Positions 46,101 to 55,912 of a DNA stretch of 64,000 nucleotides are shown here, one piece after another. Source of the DNA: Hormoscilla sp. GUM202 (lineage in GTDB: Bacteria > Cyanobacteriota > Cyanobacteriia > Cyanobacteriales > Desertifilaceae); contig RFFC02000013.1 in assembly GCA_005518205.2 (NCBI GenBank), positions 1 through 64,000 of the forward strand, in the 5' to 3' direction. The translations under genes were made by a program, and so were the position numbers. The notes under the pieces are model-generated. The model did not search any database. It was not told where the DNA came from and was given only the letters and a program-made list of their open reading frames with translations. The first letter of the stretch is position 1; each line of letters opens with the position of its first letter.

Positions 46101-48579
46101 AGGGGAGCGGACCGCTCAGGTCGTTGTTGTTCAGGCTGAGCCGTGTCAAATTCGCGAGCGTACCTAACTCAGAGGGGAGCGTACCGCTCAGGGAGTTGTC
46201 GTACAGATGGAGGTATTGCAAATTGCTGAGGTCGCCTAACTCAGAGGGGAGCGTACCGTTCAGGGAGTTGTCGTACAGCTCGAGGATTTGCAAATTGCTG
46301 AGGTCGCCTAACTCAGAGGGGAGCGGACCGCTCAGGTCGTTGTTGTTCAGGCTGATTTCCGTCACCCGCGATCCCACTACCGTCACCCCATGCCACTCAC
46401 TCACTTCATATGCAGAGGGGGGAGTTGGGCTGCTGAAATCCCAACCTGTCTTATTCTCCCAATTATCTCCGTTGGTGCTCTCATACAGAGCCTTCAAGGC
46501 TGCATAATCATCGGCATCCAGAATGGCCCAGACCGTAATATTAAATTCATCTGTTACGTGGCCTCCCGCACTATCCGATACAGTTACCGTCACGGGAAAC
46601 TTGCCCGACTCAGTAGGGGTGCCGCCGATCTTCCCACTAGTGAAGTCAATATTTAAACCGTTTGGCAAACCGTCGGCCCTGTAGCTAGTGATGTTGTTGT
46701 TGATGTCGCCAAAGTTTCCGCTAACATAGAGGCTGAAGTTCTGACCCCAAATAGCATCCACGTCATCAATTTCACTTTTCAGATACGGTGGATTTTCCAA
46801 CACTTTGTCCACTTTGTCTGCTGACAAATCGGCGATACTTTCGGGTATCGTACCTGTCAGGTCGTTGTTGCCCACGTCTAAGTCTTGCAAATTGCCGAGG
46901 TCGCCTAACTCGGAGGGGAGCGTACCGCTCAGGTCGTTGCTGCTTACGTCTAAGTCTTGCACTTTTCCGAGCTCGCCTAACTCGGAGGGGATCGCACCGC
47001 TCAGGTCGTTGTGGTCCAGGTCGAGGATTTGCACATTTCCGAGCGAGCCTAACTCGGAGGGGAGCGTACCGCTCAGGTCGTTGTGGTCCAGGTCGAGGAT
47101 TTGCACATTTCCGAGGTCGCCTAACTCGGAGGGGAGCGTACCGCTCAGGGAGTTGTTGCCCAGGTCTAAGTCTTGCACATTTCCGAGCGAGCCTAACTCG
47201 GAGGGGAGCGTACCGCTCAGGTCGTTGTCGTCCAGCTCGAGGATTTGCAAATTGCTCAGCGAGCCTAACTCGGAGGGGAGGATACCGCTCAGGTTGTTAT
47301 TGCCGAGTTTGATTTCCGTCACTCGTGAGTCCACTACCGTGACCCCATACCAGCCACTAACTTCATTAGCATCGGGGAGGATTGGGCTGTTGAAATCCCA
47401 GTTTTCCCAGCCTGTCTTGTTCTTCCAATTCTTCCCATTCGTACTGTTATAGATAGCCTTCAGGTCTGCATAATCATCGGCATTGACAGGAGTAGTAGAC
47501 GATACCGCAAGATTAAATGCACCTCTTACCCGGCCTTCCGCATCATCCTCTGCAATTACCGTCACGGCAAAAAAGCCCGGAGTAGTAGGAGTGCCACGGA
47601 TCTCCCCACGAGAGTTAATACTTAAACTGCCTGGCAAACCGCTAACGCCGTAGCTAGTGATGTTGTTGTTGATGTCGCCGAAGTTCGCGCTGACATTGAA
47701 ACTGAAGTCCTCACCGGCAGTAGCATCCATGTCAGGAATAGCAGTTTCCAGATACGGTGGATTTTCCAATAGTTTGTCTGCTGACAAATTCTCGATCCTG
47801 TCGGGGATCGTACCGCTCAGGTAGTTCTGGGACAGGTCGAGCAATTGCAAATTGCTTAGATCGCCTAAATCAGAGGGGAGCGTACCGCTCAGGGAGTTTC
47901 CTTGCAGCCTGAGCAGTTGCAAATTGCCGAGGTCGCCTAAATCAGAGGGGAGCGTACCGCTCAGGTCGTTGTCGTCCAGCCATAAGTTTCGCAAATTGCT
48001 CAGCGAGCCTAACTCGGAGGGGAGCGTACCGCTCAGGTGGTTATGGTCCAGGTATATGTTTACCAAATTGCTCAGTGAGCCTAACTCGGAGGGGAGCGTA
48101 CCGCTCAGGTCGTTCTCGGCCACCCCGAGGTTTACCAAATTGCTCAGCGAGCCTAACTCGGAGGGGAGCGTACCGCGAAAGTCGTTCTTGTACAGGCGGA
48201 GTTTTTGCAAATTGCTCAGTGAGCCTAACTCGGAGGGGAGGGTACCGCTCAGGTCGTTCTCGTTCAGCCAGATGTGTTCCAAAGAAGCGAGCGAGCCTAA
48301 CTCGGAGGGGAGGGTACCGCTCAGGTCGTTATTGTTCAGCCAGAGGTCAACCAAAGAAGTGAGCGAGCCTAACTCGGAGGGGAGGGTACCGGTGAGGTTG
48401 TTATTGCCTAGATCGATATTCGTCACCCGATCGCCCACTACCGTGACCCCATGCATCCTCCCAACAACATCAGCATCGGGGAGCTCTTCGCTCAATTCCC
48501 AGCGGTTCCTCCAATTATCTCCATTCGTACTCTTACGGAGAGCCTTCATGCCTCTCCAATCACCTGCATCGATTTTCAT
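43195..48579 (-). CDS. giant five-module LRR / He_PIG / RTX secreted-type protein
   Basis: A 1794-residue protein in five modules. Each opens with a cap like [20 protein letters not shown] plus [14 protein letters not shown], continues with several 24-residue plant-type leucine-rich repeats ([19 protein letters not shown]), and ends in a He_PIG/cadherin-like domain ([20 protein letters not shown], then GTPT..G.F.VTV). Approximate LRR spans: 20-275, 370-595, 700-870, 960-1130 and 1225-1475. From about 1576 to 1713 are RTX nonapeptides ([19 protein letters not shown]), then a C-terminal region ending LLDSTDFV, as in type I secretion substrates. No N-terminal signal peptide. It is probably exported and Ca2+-stabilised, acting in adhesion or surface recognition (inference). 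The start at 48579 matches that of a truncated paralogue. Confidence 0.88.
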   Translation of the reverse strand: MKIDAGDWRGMKALRKSTNGDNWRNRWELSEELPDADVVGRMHGVTVVGDRVTNIDLGNNNLTGTLPSELGSLTSLVDLWLNNNDLSGTLPSELGSLASLEHIWLNENDLSGTLPSELGSLSNLQKLRLYKNDFRGTLPSELGSLSNLVNLGVAENDLSGTLPSELGSLSNLVNIYLDHNHLSGTLPSELGSLSNLRNLWLDDNDLSGTLPSDLGDLGNLQLLRLQGNSLSGTLPSDLGDLSNLQLLDLSQNYLSGTIPDRIENLSADKLLENPPYLETAIPDMDATAGEDFSFNVSANFGDINNNITSYGVSGLPGSLSINSRGEIRGTPTTPGFFAVTVIAEDDAEGRVRGAFNLAVSSTTPVNADDYADLKAIYNSTNGKNWKNKTGWENWDFNSPILPDANEVSGWYGVTVVDSRVTEIKLGNNNLSGILPSELGSLSNLQILELDDNDLSGTLPSELGSLGNVQDLDLGNNSLSGTLPSELGDLGNVQILDLDHNDLSGTLPSELGSLGNVQILDLDHNDLSGAIPSELGELGKVQDLDVSSNDLSGTLPSELGDLGNLQDLDVGNNDLTGTIPESIADLSADKVDKVLENPPYLKSEIDDVDAIWGQNFSLYVSGNFGDINNNITSYRADGLPNGLNIDFTSGKIGGTPTESGKFPVTVTVSDSAGGHVTDEFNITVWAILDADDYAALKALYESTNGDNWENKTGWDFSSPTPPSAYEVSEWHGVTVVGSRVTEISLNNNDLSGPLPSELGDLSNLQILELYDNSLNGTLPSELGDLSNLQYLHLYDNSLSGTLPSELGTLANLTRLSLNNNDLSGPLPSGLGELANLTQLNLASNFLRGPIPSELNNFFSNLQTLELENPPYMETEIPNISATSGEGFDLNVSTYFGDINNNINSYGASGLPQGLTIDSTSGLISGTPTESGSFTVTVTASDAGGHVTDKFNIDVDVLNANDYAVLKALYGSIDWNGKASWDVSSETPPSASVVDRWDGVTVEGSRVTQISLDDKSLRGTIPSELGSLGNLQDLHLNDNSLSGTLPSELGSLSNLLELELNNNSLSGTIPSELGSLGNLERLYLNDNSLSGTIPSELGDLSNLERLYLNDNSLSGTIPGSIDDLSATKRLENPPYRVTDLHVVDATYGRGFRLNVSENFGDINDNITSYSASGLPGGLSIDSSGLIYGTPTESGNFAVTVTASDDAGGRVEDEFNIEVSGSSTLDAGDYAALQALYNSTDGNNWLHKTGWDVSSPTPPFANDVNAWYGISLGLNSRVTYINLSGNNLSGTLPSELGDLSSLQYLWLYNNDLSGTLPSELGDLTNLHLLDLNDNSLSGPIPSELGELGNLQFLDLYSNDLSGPIPSELGELGNLQELDLNHNSLSGPIPSELGSLGNLRILDLNHNSLSGPIPSELGSLGNLRILELNHNSLSGPIPSELGSLSNLIELDLDGNYLSGPIPDSINLLSARTLLENNPYLKSEIDDVSTAFNRDFYLNVRDHFGDINNNISSYSASGLPNGLSIDSKRGAIIGAPTTLGNFPVTVTVRDDAGGKVEDEFNITVLSPITGIAKDYELRGTENADILYGYMGNDSLYGVKGSDTLYGQSGDDLLDGGQGNDTLYGNGDNDSLYGQDGDDLLDGGNGSDVLYGNNGSDTLYGNWGNDILYGQDGDDLLDGGNGSDTLYGGNGSDTLYGNWGNDILYGQDGDDLLDGGKGNDTLYGGNGADTFVLAPGMGQDTIYNFTNHTDKIRLEGGLDFNSLNFVFHQGSLTSEVKASGEVLAILPGIDYQLLDSTDFV

Positions 48580-48650
48580 TTTTTACAACCTCAAAGTTAC
48601 AGTACTTTCGGGGACTCGCCGGCTCTTCTGGCCAGCTTGATAGTATCCGC
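48580..48650 (-). promoter_or_regulatory. 5' leader of the giant gene, duplicated at 49376
   Basis: Read on the minus strand: GCTGGCCAGAAGAGCCGGCG, AGTCCCC, then ACTGTAACTTTGAGG and the ATG. The same order (CTGGCCAGAAGAGCCGGCGA, GACCCC, AACTGTAACTTTGAAGAGG, ATG) precedes the truncated paralogue at 49375. GAGG acts as ribosome-binding site. CTGGCCAG and GCCGGC are palindromic and may form a leader hairpin. Confidence 0.5.
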
Positions 48651-48779
48651 TTACTCTATCTTATTCTACCAGACAATTTGACGACATTCCCGACATTAGG
48701 GGTAAATTTCTCCGCTACAATGCCATTTTGGGGTCGCTCGCCAGGCCATTTTGGCCAATTTGGGGTTTTGAGGGCACTA

Positions 48780-49110
48780 ATCACTTCACATAGCAATGTG
48801 GCCGGTAGGTGATGCCAAACCCACCGGTTCTTCTCAATCTAGTAGTATGCTATGCTATTTTAGCATACCCTTTTGGGCTCCAGCGTTACAGCCTTATTAC
48901 GCTGGTTTGCGGTAACGAGGCTTAAATAGGTGAGCTTTTTCTAGCCGTGAGCATCTGTCCTAGCGGTGTCACCGGCTTGGGCTACCAGCTCTCCTATCTT
49001 TAAGTCCTTGCTCCGCACCGAGGTGATGTCGCTCCTCAGCATTAAGGACCGGTGTCTACCCCCACGCCTGGGGGGAGGAAATTGAACCCGAATGAGGTTA
49101 AAGCAGTGGA
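48780..49110 (-). mobile_element. group II intron fragment (5' portion)
   Basis: The minus strand repeats domain-I sequence of the intron at 24005-25044: GACACCGGTCCTTA.TGCTG, GGAGCGACATCACCTCG, then TAAGCCTCGT and AACCAGCG.AATA. Similarity covers at least 200 bases. No domain V follows, so it is truncated. It lies between the giant LRR gene and its truncated paralogue, and a recombination event may have joined them here. Boundaries approximate. Confidence 0.65.
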
Positions 49111-49213
49111 AGATGTGCTTCAAGGCGTTGGGAGAAAATATAAAATTAATTTTCCCTAACTACTTAGCATACTTTATATACTAAATGCTAGCACTCTTTC
49201 CTGGTTTTAGCAA

Positions 49214-49375
49214 TTATGCCCTACTTACCTTCACGCCATACCACCTACTAACAAAAGTAGTATCGGGGAGAGTTTCGCTGCTGAAATCCCAGCTTGTACT
49301 CGTATTCCAATTATCTCCACCAGTGCTGTTATACAGAGCCTGAAGGGCTGCAAAATCTAAAGCATTGATTTTCAT
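49214..49375 (-). pseudogene. truncated paralogue of the giant LRR gene
   Basis: 53 codons: [20 protein letters not shown], then NTSTSWDFSSETLPD and VSRWYGVKVS, closely matching the cap modules of the 1794-residue protein (module caps 1 and 5 in particular). The stop at 49214 arrives before the first leucine-rich repeat. Leader sequence upstream is also shared. It represents the 5' end of a second LRR gene, cut off next to the intron fragment. Confidence 0.85.
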
Positions 49376-49606
49376 TTTTTTACCTCTTCAAAGTTACAGT
49401 TACTCGTTATCTGGGGTCTCGCCGGCTCTTCTGGCCAGCAAGATCCCATTGCCTCCTTACCTGGCGACCGCCTGGTAACGGTGGTCGTTAAATTTGCGTC
49501 CTGTGATATAACCTCGGATTATACTCCCGATTTTCGCCACACTAAATTTAGTAGCCGAGACTTCCATCTTAATAGGTTTTTGTCCTTGCTCTATAATATA
49601 ATAGCA

Positions 49607-50647
49607 TTAGCGGAAAGGAGGAGAATAAAGTAGACCCCCGCGAGTCCAGAGGTCATTTTGACCCCGTGGGAGCTTGAATTGGGATTTTTCCCCTAGGTTC
49701 GGCTCGTATATTTCCCCATAGTTTCCCACATGCTTGATTATCCTGACAGTAAAGTCATTAGTCAAACCCAAACCCTCTCCCAAAGCTCCTTCTACGCCCA
49801 AGAAACGGCGGATGGTGGGGTTATCCGATTGTTTCATCTGTTCTACATTAGCGCTGGTGATGCCTAACTCTTCCGCTTCTATCAAAGCGTAGGTTATCCA
49901 CTTGACCACGTCAAACCAGGCCGAGTCATTATTCACCGTCACCGGTCCCAGGGGTTCCTTAGACATAGTGACATTCATCAGGATATGCTCCGAAGCATTG
50001 GGCAGGGTACTGCGGCGGGCGATCAATTGAGATTTATCCGATGTCATGCCCTGACAGCGGCCTTCCGCATATGCTGCATAGGCCGGGTCAGCTTTTTGAA
50101 ATGTCAGGGTCTCGGCCTTTACCCCTGCTTGGCGCATCTTGTCAGTTAAGTTCAGTTCTGTAGTTGTCCCTGCTTCCACACAAACTGATTTCCCTGCAAA
50201 ATCTTTCAAGGTCTTGATGCCGCTGTTTTTGCGCACCATCATCCCCTGACCATCGTAGAAGGTCGTCGGCGCAAACTCCATCCCCACCGAGGTGTCTCGA
50301 CTAATGGTCCAGGTAGTATTGCGAGAGAGCATATCTACTTCGCCGCCGTTGAGGGCGGTAAATCTCTCCGTCGCGTCCAGGTTCCGGTACTCTACTGCTT
50401 CGGGGTCGTCGAACAGAGCGGCGGCCACTGCTTTACATACATCCACATCTAAACCGGAGTATTTACCGTTCTCATCGACAAAGCTAAATCCGGGGAGACC
50501 ACCGTCCACTCCACAGTTTAGCTTGCCACGGCTCTTGACTGCATCCAGGCGACTTTGTTTTTGTTGTGTGTTATCGGTCTCTGCACAGCCCATTACTGTT
50601 CCCACGGCAAGCAGGGTGGCTAGTAGCAGATTTTTCCATCTTCCCAT
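49607..50647 (-). CDS. amino-acid ABC transporter substrate-binding lipoprotein
   Basis: A periplasmic binding protein of the general L-amino-acid type (AapJ/BztA/NatF-like). The start at 50647 gives a signal peptide, MGRWKNLLLATLLAVGTVMG, followed by the lipobox Cys (MGC), so it is probably a lipoprotein. The mature part shows GKLNCGVDGGLPGFSFVDEN, GLDVDVCKAVAAALFDDP, NGGEVDMLSRNTTWTISRDT and the C-terminal IKHVGNYGEIYEPNLG, all typical of this cluster. The upstream frame to 50731 is unlikely. No permease or ATPase gene is adjacent; in cyanobacteria such subunits are often encoded elsewhere. Confidence 0.92.
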   Translation of the reverse strand: MGRWKNLLLATLLAVGTVMGCAETDNTQQKQSRLDAVKSRGKLNCGVDGGLPGFSFVDENGKYSGLDVDVCKAVAAALFDDPEAVEYRNLDATERFTALNGGEVDMLSRNTTWTISRDTSVGMEFAPTTFYDGQGMMVRKNSGIKTLKDFAGKSVCVEAGTTTELNLTDKMRQAGVKAETLTFQKADPAYAAYAEGRCQGMTSDKSQLIARRSTLPNASEHILMNVTMSKEPLGPVTVNNDSAWFDVVKWITYALIEAEELGITSANVEQMKQSDNPTIRRFLGVEGALGEGLGLTNDFTVRIIKHVGNYGEIYEPNLGEKSQFKLPRGQNDLWTRGGLLYSPPFR

Positions 50648-50794
50648 AGGTTTTTTACTCTCCTTAGAGTTACTTTCTGCGCGCGTTCCCTGGGCACATA
50701 AGCTAGAGTTGCTTCTGCGCTCCCTTATCACTCTTGATATTAGCAGGATTTGTACTGCCTATACTTTATCCGGGTGCATCCCAGTTTTGCTTCT

Positions 50795-50840
50795 TGAGAA
50801 TTGAGAATTGAGAATTGAGAATTGAGAATTGAGAATCGAG
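50795..50840. repeat. TGAGAAT microsatellite
   Basis: Six consecutive copies of the 7-base unit TGAGAAT, the last with one substitution. The unit is related to the GAGAATTGAGAATGGAG tract at the end of mutT (13903-13930). Confidence 0.9.
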
Positions 50841-50940
50841 ATCTGGGCTATTTTCCATTCTCCATTCGCAATTAGCATAATTTAATGCCAAAATGCAAAA
50901 GTGAGATGCTCCCCTTTATCCCTTACCTACTATCGGACCC

Positions 50941-50968
50941 GCGTTCCCTGGCGGAGCCAGGGAACGCG
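50941..50968. repeat. GTTCCCTGGC palindromic repeat
   Basis: CGTTCCCTGGC pairs with GCCAGGGAACG; it ends five bases before the stop of the small gene at 50973. Same family as at 29222. Confidence 0.85.
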
Positions 50969-50972
50969 CTGG

Positions 50973-51203
50973 TTATGTTAGGAAGTCTGCTGATAGACGT
51001 TGCTGAGCTATGTCCCGGATCGGGGATGACCTAGACTGGATGTACTTCCCGATCAGATCCGCCTCCTCCTCGACCAGCTGACGATCTCTGCTCATCTGCT
51101 TCACCAACCATTGCACTAAGCTGGTATCGTCCAGTTTCAGCAGCAGATGCGCTTGGCTATTTTCGATCGCCGACCATAGCTGACGTAGCATTGTGGGAGT
51201 CAT
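50973..51203 (-). CDS. small conserved cyanobacterial protein, unknown function
   Basis: 76 residues: MTPTMLRQLWSAIENSQAHL, LKLDDTSLVQWLVKQMSRDR, then EEADLIGKYIQSRSSPIRDI. I recognise this as a conserved hypothetical of cyanobacteria (a helical protein); no function is known to me. Soluble, no signal peptide. GGAGGGAAGATG provides a good ribosome-binding site and start. A dispersed palindrome follows the stop. Confidence 0.75.
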   Translation of the reverse strand: MTPTMLRQLWSAIENSQAHLLLKLDDTSLVQWLVKQMSRDRQLVEEEADLIGKYIQSRSSPIRDIAQQRLSADFLT

Positions 51204-51346
51204 CTTCCCTCCACCTTAATCTTTCTTTTATATTTCCATCCTACTTATTCTGCTTTCTATCACAGGCTTAAACCAAGCATAGTTACCAAAAATACAAATA
51301 TCTTCAACTTGCTATATTACTTTACAAAACGGCGATCGCCAGCGGT

Positions 51347-51370
51347 GTTCCCTGGCGGGAGCCAGGGAAC
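51347..51370. repeat. GTTCCCTGGC palindromic repeat before tRNA-Ala
   Basis: GTTCCCTGGC pairs with GCCAGGGAAC (loop GGGA). It lies 16 bases beyond the 3' end of the minus-strand tRNA and could act as its terminator. Confidence 0.8.
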
Positions 51371-51385
51371 GAGGAGGGAGGGGAA

Positions 51386-51458
51386 TGGAGAATACCGGAC
51401 TCGAACCGGTGGCCTCTGCGGTGCGATCGCAGCGCTCTACCAACTGAGCTAATTCCCC
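51386..51458 (-). tRNA. tRNA-Ala (anticodon CGC)
   Basis: The minus strand folds as a full cloverleaf. The acceptor stem GGGGAAT/ATTCTCC includes the G3:U70 pair that defines alanine tRNAs. The D arm is GCTCAGTTGGTAGAGC, the anticodon arm CTGCG-ATCGCAC-CGCAG, and the T arm CCGGTTCGAGTCCGG. Loop position 34-36 is CGC, reading GCG codons. A73 is the discriminator; CCA is not encoded. The anticodon arm contains a complete HIP1 octamer GCGATCGC. Confidence 0.96.
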
Positions 51459-51494
51459 TTACCGGTGACCAACAGGGCAGGTGTTTGCTCTATT

Positions 51495-52223
51495 CTAGCA
51501 GTCGATCGGGGTTTGTGGGGGTAATTCTCCAGAAAAAATTTGTTGAACTCGGTCTAGTTCTAATTCTATCAGATAATCGACGGTCCAGTTGGCTTGGCGC
51601 TGGAGCATGTGAAAGGGATAGGTGTTGGCCACCCCGACCACCTGCATGCCAGCACGCTGGGCGGCCTCAATGCCTGCTGGGGTATCTTCGATCGCCAGAC
51701 AATCTTTTACTTCTAGCCCTAGTTCCGGCATGCAGTTCTGGAGTCGTTCCACCGCTAGCAGATAACCGTCTGGTTCTGGTTTGCTCAGAGTAATGTCATC
51801 TCCAGCTACTATGACCGCAAAGTGGGGCAATAGCTCAGTTCGACTTAACACCAGTTCTATCTCCCCACGCAATGCGCCGCTGACCACCCCCATTTTCAGC
51901 CTGGCCAGCCGTAACTTATAGATTAAATCCTCTACGCCTGGGTAGATGGGTAGTTTCTCTTGGGTTTGCAGTTGACGCTGGTATGCGATGGACTTGCGGT
52001 CTATTAGCTGCTGCAGGTAGCGGTCATTCACCACTCGGCCCCGACTCTCTAGCAGGGCCTTCAGACAGGCCCGATCGCTTCTGCCCAGACATAGTTGCCG
52101 GTACTCGGCTGGATCGGGTCGCAGGTTTTCCCCCAGCAGTATTTCGTCTATGAGCTGCTGGTGGATATCCTCGTCATTGACGATCGTGCCGTTGAAGTCA
52201 AATAAAACTGCTTTCAGTGTCAT
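51495..52223 (-). CDS. HAD-superfamily phosphatase, beta-phosphoglucomutase-like
   Basis: 242 residues with all HAD motifs: KAVLFDFNGTIVNDEDIHQQ (nucleophile Asp, second Asp replaced by Asn), MGVVSGALRGEIELVL (motif II Ser), TLSKPEPDGYLLAVERL (Lys) and DCLAIEDTPAGIEAAQRAGM (final acids). The helical cap and the EDTPAGIEAA signature place it among beta-phosphoglucomutase/CbbY-like enzymes. The Asp-to-Asn change in DFNGT occurs in several phosphatases of this branch. The start at 52223 is immediately upstream of the motif, as usual. Confidence 0.88.
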   Translation of the reverse strand: MTLKAVLFDFNGTIVNDEDIHQQLIDEILLGENLRPDPAEYRQLCLGRSDRACLKALLESRGRVVNDRYLQQLIDRKSIAYQRQLQTQEKLPIYPGVEDLIYKLRLARLKMGVVSGALRGEIELVLSRTELLPHFAVIVAGDDITLSKPEPDGYLLAVERLQNCMPELGLEVKDCLAIEDTPAGIEAAQRAGMQVVGVANTYPFHMLQRQANWTVDYLIELELDRVQQIFSGELPPQTPIDC

Positions 52224-52232
52224 ACCAGGATC

Positions 52233-52490
52233 TTAAACTGCTGGTGCGGGTACACCTCGATCATTGACAGTATAATTCATGGACGCCTCGGAAGCTACTT
52301 TTGGTTTCACGCCGGATGTCACCTGATGCAGCCACCATACCTCTTGGGTGTCCGCGGCCTCAAACCCCGCTGCTCCCATCCAGGCGTCTAGGTTCCCGGC
52401 TACATAGGCTTTGATGTAGGGTTCTTCAAATATCTCTGTAATCCATTCTGCCTCACGTAGGTTTTTCTGGTTGCCATCGCCAACAAGCAT
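52233..52490 (-). pseudogene. C-terminal fragment of a SAM methyltransferase
   Basis: An 85-codon frame: AEWITEIFEEPYIKAYVAGN, then LDAWMGAAGFEAADTQEVWW and LHQVTSGVKP. This is the end of a class I methyltransferase (UbiE-like, with the AAGF strand near the C-terminus). The SAM-binding motifs are absent, and sequence upstream of 52490 shows no continuation in any frame. The following 15-20 residues may be non-native. Its stop lies nine bases from the HAD gene start. Confidence 0.65.
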
Positions 52491-53050
52491 TTGTCCGAGA
52501 GAGCGATGCTTGGGCGCGGGAGGTTTATGCAGTATGGGGATTTTTTTTGTCGCTATCGGGGCGATCTTTATAGTACAGCTGGTGATTTATGACTATAGGT
52601 TCGGTGCCAGTCTGTTCTGAGTATGCTTAATGACCGGCGATAGGTCTCAAGTTTGATGGCTACTTTGGGACGCTCTTTTTTATTTGTCCGTTCGGGAACG
52701 GGAGTAGGGAGTAGGTCTCACTTAGCTCTACCCAACCTAGGGGCCAACCTAGGGGTTACCTTCCTAGGTGGGTGCTGGTGGCATTGGGAGCAAGTCAGGA
52801 GCGCTAGTGCGGGTGCAGGTCAATCGCCCGGCCTATGTCATGAGAATTGTTGCTATCTCTGCGATATGAAAATTGCTATCTCTGCGGTATGAAAAAAAAT
52901 GTCAGAAAAGCTAGGGGCATAACGTCTAGCATGAGAAGGCATTGGCTGTGGCTCTTTCGATCCGATTTGGCCGATCGCATTTTTGGCGTCTGCCCCTACT
53001 GGCCATAAGGGAAATACCTATACATAGTGTTTTGGCAAAAGGTGACTGCG
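52491..53050. other. intergenic region, no gene recognised
   Basis: Contains three CCTAGG-centred strings (52736-52768) and a tandem pair of TTGCTATCTCTGCG(A/G)TATGA (52848 and 52870). No protein or RNA gene is supported. The sigma-factor promoter should lie near its right end. Confidence 0.4.
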
Positions 53051-54655
53051 ATGGTTATAGCTAGTGAAGGTGGTTTGACACAGCAGCGAAAGTATGATAG
53101 AATATCTCAGTTTTGGTCTGTATGGCTGGACCATGAAGACAAGCTTTATCGCTGCTGTCTCAGGTTGATGAACTGGAACATAACGGAGGCGGAAGATGCT
53201 CTGAGTCAGGCAAAGATCAAGGCTTTTGAAAAGGTGCAAAAGTTTGCTGGCCAGATCGAAAACTTAAAAGCTTGGCTGATGCAGTTGACGAGCAACCTCT
53301 GCAAAGATATCATCGGCAAACGCTCTCGGGGCCCGGGGCGGATTGAAGATATTGAATGGGTGGGGGATAATGGAGTTCTGTGTACGGCCTCTGGGGTGGC
53401 GACGCCCATGATGGTGCTGGAGATGTCCGAGACGTATGTGGCGATCCGACGGGCAGTAGCATCGTTACCCCAAGGGCAGCGGGATACTTTTGTTTTACAT
53501 TATTATGAAGGGCTGAAGCATTTTGAAATTGCTCAACGGCTAGGGATATCCTACGATAGCGTCTGCAAGCGGATATCTTTGGCACGCCAACAGTTGAAGA
53601 CGAAGTTGAGGGGCTATTTTTGTGATGAAGAGGATCTGGAAATGGCCTTGGAGTCAAAGCTCCCAAAATCTCCCGCGCCACGGGGGAGAGTAGAAAAGCG
53701 GAAGATAGGGTTCCCAGTGGAGAAGGGGAAGGAGTTGGCTACTGTTGAGACTGCAAGAGTGTGCGTGGTAGGGGAAGGGTTACCGGACTTTAAGGATGGC
53801 GCAGTGGATCATCCTGCTGATGTGGGGAGCGTTCCCAGGCGGGAGCCAGGGAACGAGGTGGTGTCTGTGAAGAACTCTGCCAAGTTATCGACACCGAAGG
53901 ACTGTGCCCCTGTGGTAGGGGAGAATATACTCTCAGATGATACTCAGGGGATGGTGAGTGCTTCTGTATCGGCTGCAAGTACCTGTACGGCTGAGGATGT
54001 GAAGGGTGTTGTGCCGGTTATAGTCGAGCAGAAGAGATCGCAAGTATGTACTATGTTGTCCGGGCGATCGCCCTGTGTGACCCCTGTGGGGAGCAGTTCG
54101 ACTTCGCTCACCGCTAGTGGGGAACAGATGTTGTGTTCTCCACTCGGTGGGGAAAGGGCAACTGTATCGACAGCTCCGGAGTGGGTGCAAGTATTGGATA
54201 TAGTTGGTAAAAATATTTTGGATGTAAGTGAGAAGGGGTCCGCCCGATCGCCTTTTCAAACCCCACCAGGTATAGTAGAAAAGCAGAGGCTCCTGTTGGG
54301 TGAAGAACTCGATGAGGAGACGGTGACTGTAAGGGCTGCAAGTGCGATCGCGCCTGTGGCTGTTCGACTTCGCTTACCGCAAGCTGTGGAGGAAAAACCC
54401 GACGATGTCAGGACTGTTGTGCGGGTTAATGTGGAGCAGAAGTTATCGGATGTACGTTCTCAGTTAAGAGCCCGATCGCAGGAGCAGACCCCTGTGGCCA
54501 GTGGGGAAAAGCAGTTGTGTTCTCAACTCGGTCGGGAGACAGCAACTGTATCGACAGCGATAGAGTGCGCACCAGTGGTAGTTCGACTTCGCTCACCGCA
54601 AGCAGCGGAAGCAAAACAAGATAAGTGCTGTTGTGCAGTGGAGCCAAAGGATATA

Positions 54656-55678
54656 TAGCATTTATCAAAATGGTGAGGTACAGTAGCAACAGTGGGTGAA
54701 CCAGTTGTGGATATCTTGCAGGTTGATGGTAGCAAAGCCCTCCTGAATGCCATCTACTAAGGCCCGATAGGTTCTGGCTTCTAGTTTCTTGAGATAACTC
54801 TTCAGCTTTGACCAAATATTTTCAATTGGAGAGAAGTCTGGCGAATAAGGAGGAAGATAGACTAACCGCGCCCCCACTTTTTCAATAGCTTGTCGGATTA
54901 CATCTCCCTTATGAATTGTACAGTTGTCCATCACAACACAAGCTCCTTTCCACAGCTTTGGCACTAAGTGTCGAATCACAAATGCCTCAAATGTTAAGCT
55001 ATCATAAGCACCTAAAATATTCAATGAACTCACTATCCCATTGAGACTAACTGCCCCAACTATTGAAACATTTTGTCCTCGCTTACTGGGTTTACTTCCA
55101 TAAGCTCTCAGACCACATTGTGAGCGGGCATACATCCGTGTTAAAGCCAGGTTGCAGCCCGATTCATCCAGAAAAATGAGGTCAGTAGGCTCAATTCCTT
55201 CTATCTCTTTCCAGTAGTCTAACCTTAACTGCTGAACTCGAGAACTTCTCTTTTCCGTCGGATGTAATGCCTTTTTTTTTACGGTCAATCCCGACCGTTT
55301 AATCATTCTGTCTATTGTGGAACGGCTGACTTTTACCTCCGTCTGTTTTTCTAATTCTGACTGATATTCTGACAATGTCCAATCATTATTTTCCTCTACT
55401 AAAACTTTGAGCTTTTCCTGTTGGGACTGGTTGAGCTTGAGGGGACGACCGGTGCTAATACCCGGCTTCAAGTTGCCAGTGGACCGGTACTGCTTGAGAA
55501 TTTTGATAACGAAACTGAATGCTACTCGGAATCTTTTGGCTAGTTGTCTTTGTGATATCTCCTCATTTTCATAGGTTTCTATAATTTTCTGGCGGAGATC
55601 GACTGAATAGGGCTTCATGGTTTTCGAGGGTTCTACTGCTGACCTCACTATTGTACCTCATCTTTATGATAAATGCTG
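54656..55678 (-). mobile_element. IS630-family insertion sequence, copy 2
   Basis: 1023 bases, the same element as 11015-12037 in the opposite orientation, flanked by TA at 54654-54655 and 55679-55680. The empty site is preserved in the duplicated tail at 57247-57260 (GGATATAATTGGTC), proving the insertion point. Confidence 0.95.
54665..55618 (-). CDS. IS630-family transposase
   Basis: Its protein is identical to that of the transposase at 11075-12028: DDE residues in LIFLDESGCN, VVMDNCTIHK and SPDFSPIENIW, with N-terminal helix-turn-helix MKPYSVDLRQKI. Start at the ATG 55618; an in-frame GTG at 55648 would add ten residues. Intact. Protein identity between the copies suggests that both moved recently. 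Confidence 0.93.
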   Translation of the reverse strand: MKPYSVDLRQKIIETYENEEISQRQLAKRFRVAFSFVIKILKQYRSTGNLKPGISTGRPLKLNQSQQEKLKVLVEENNDWTLSEYQSELEKQTEVKVSRSTIDRMIKRSGLTVKKKALHPTEKRSSRVQQLRLDYWKEIEGIEPTDLIFLDESGCNLALTRMYARSQCGLRAYGSKPSKRGQNVSIVGAVSLNGIVSSLNILGAYDSLTFEAFVIRHLVPKLWKGACVVMDNCTIHKGDVIRQAIEKVGARLVYLPPYSPDFSPIENIWSKLKSYLKKLEARTYRALVDGIQEGFATINLQDIHNWFTHCCYCTSPF

Positions 55679-55912
55679 TAATTGGTCAAAATATAATGGA
55701 AGTAAGTGAGAATGGGTCCGCCCGATCGCCTTGGCAAACAGCTATAGTAGAAAAACTTCCGATACAGTTTTCAACTTCCAGAGAGTACAGGGGAGTGGCA
55801 GTTCGACCATCTCGGAGTTAGGATAGTGGAAAAAACTCCCGCAATATTACCGCAATATTAAACGTGTTGATAGCAAATCGTGTCAGAAATCGCGAAAGGA
55901 AACGTTTTAAAA

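Larger units (their letters stand above)
53051..55821 (+). pseudogene. sigma-70 family factor with long repetitive tail, split by IS630
   Basis: Residues about 1-195 are an ECF-like sigma factor: region 2 is RISQFWSVWLDHEDKLYRCC with NITEAEDALSQAKIKAFEK, and region 4 is LPQGQRDTFVLHYYEGLKHF with EIAQRLGISYDSVCKRISLA. The following 350 residues are degenerate repeats with recurring phrases ([39 protein letters not shown]). A GTTCCCAGGC palindrome is translated within the tail at 53831. IS630 copy 2 interrupts at a TA; removing 54656-55678 and one TA continues the tail as IGQNIMEVSENGSARSP to the TAG at 55819. The sigma domains lie entirely before the insertion, so a working factor with a shortened tail could still be made (stop at 54656-54658). 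Confidence 0.78.

Noticed and set aside
44255..48640. Long plus-strand frames with PNSEG-type repeats opposite the giant LRR gene
   Set aside because: They are the antisense of the leucine-rich repeats (ELGSL read backwards) and have no ribosome-binding sites or recognisable domains.
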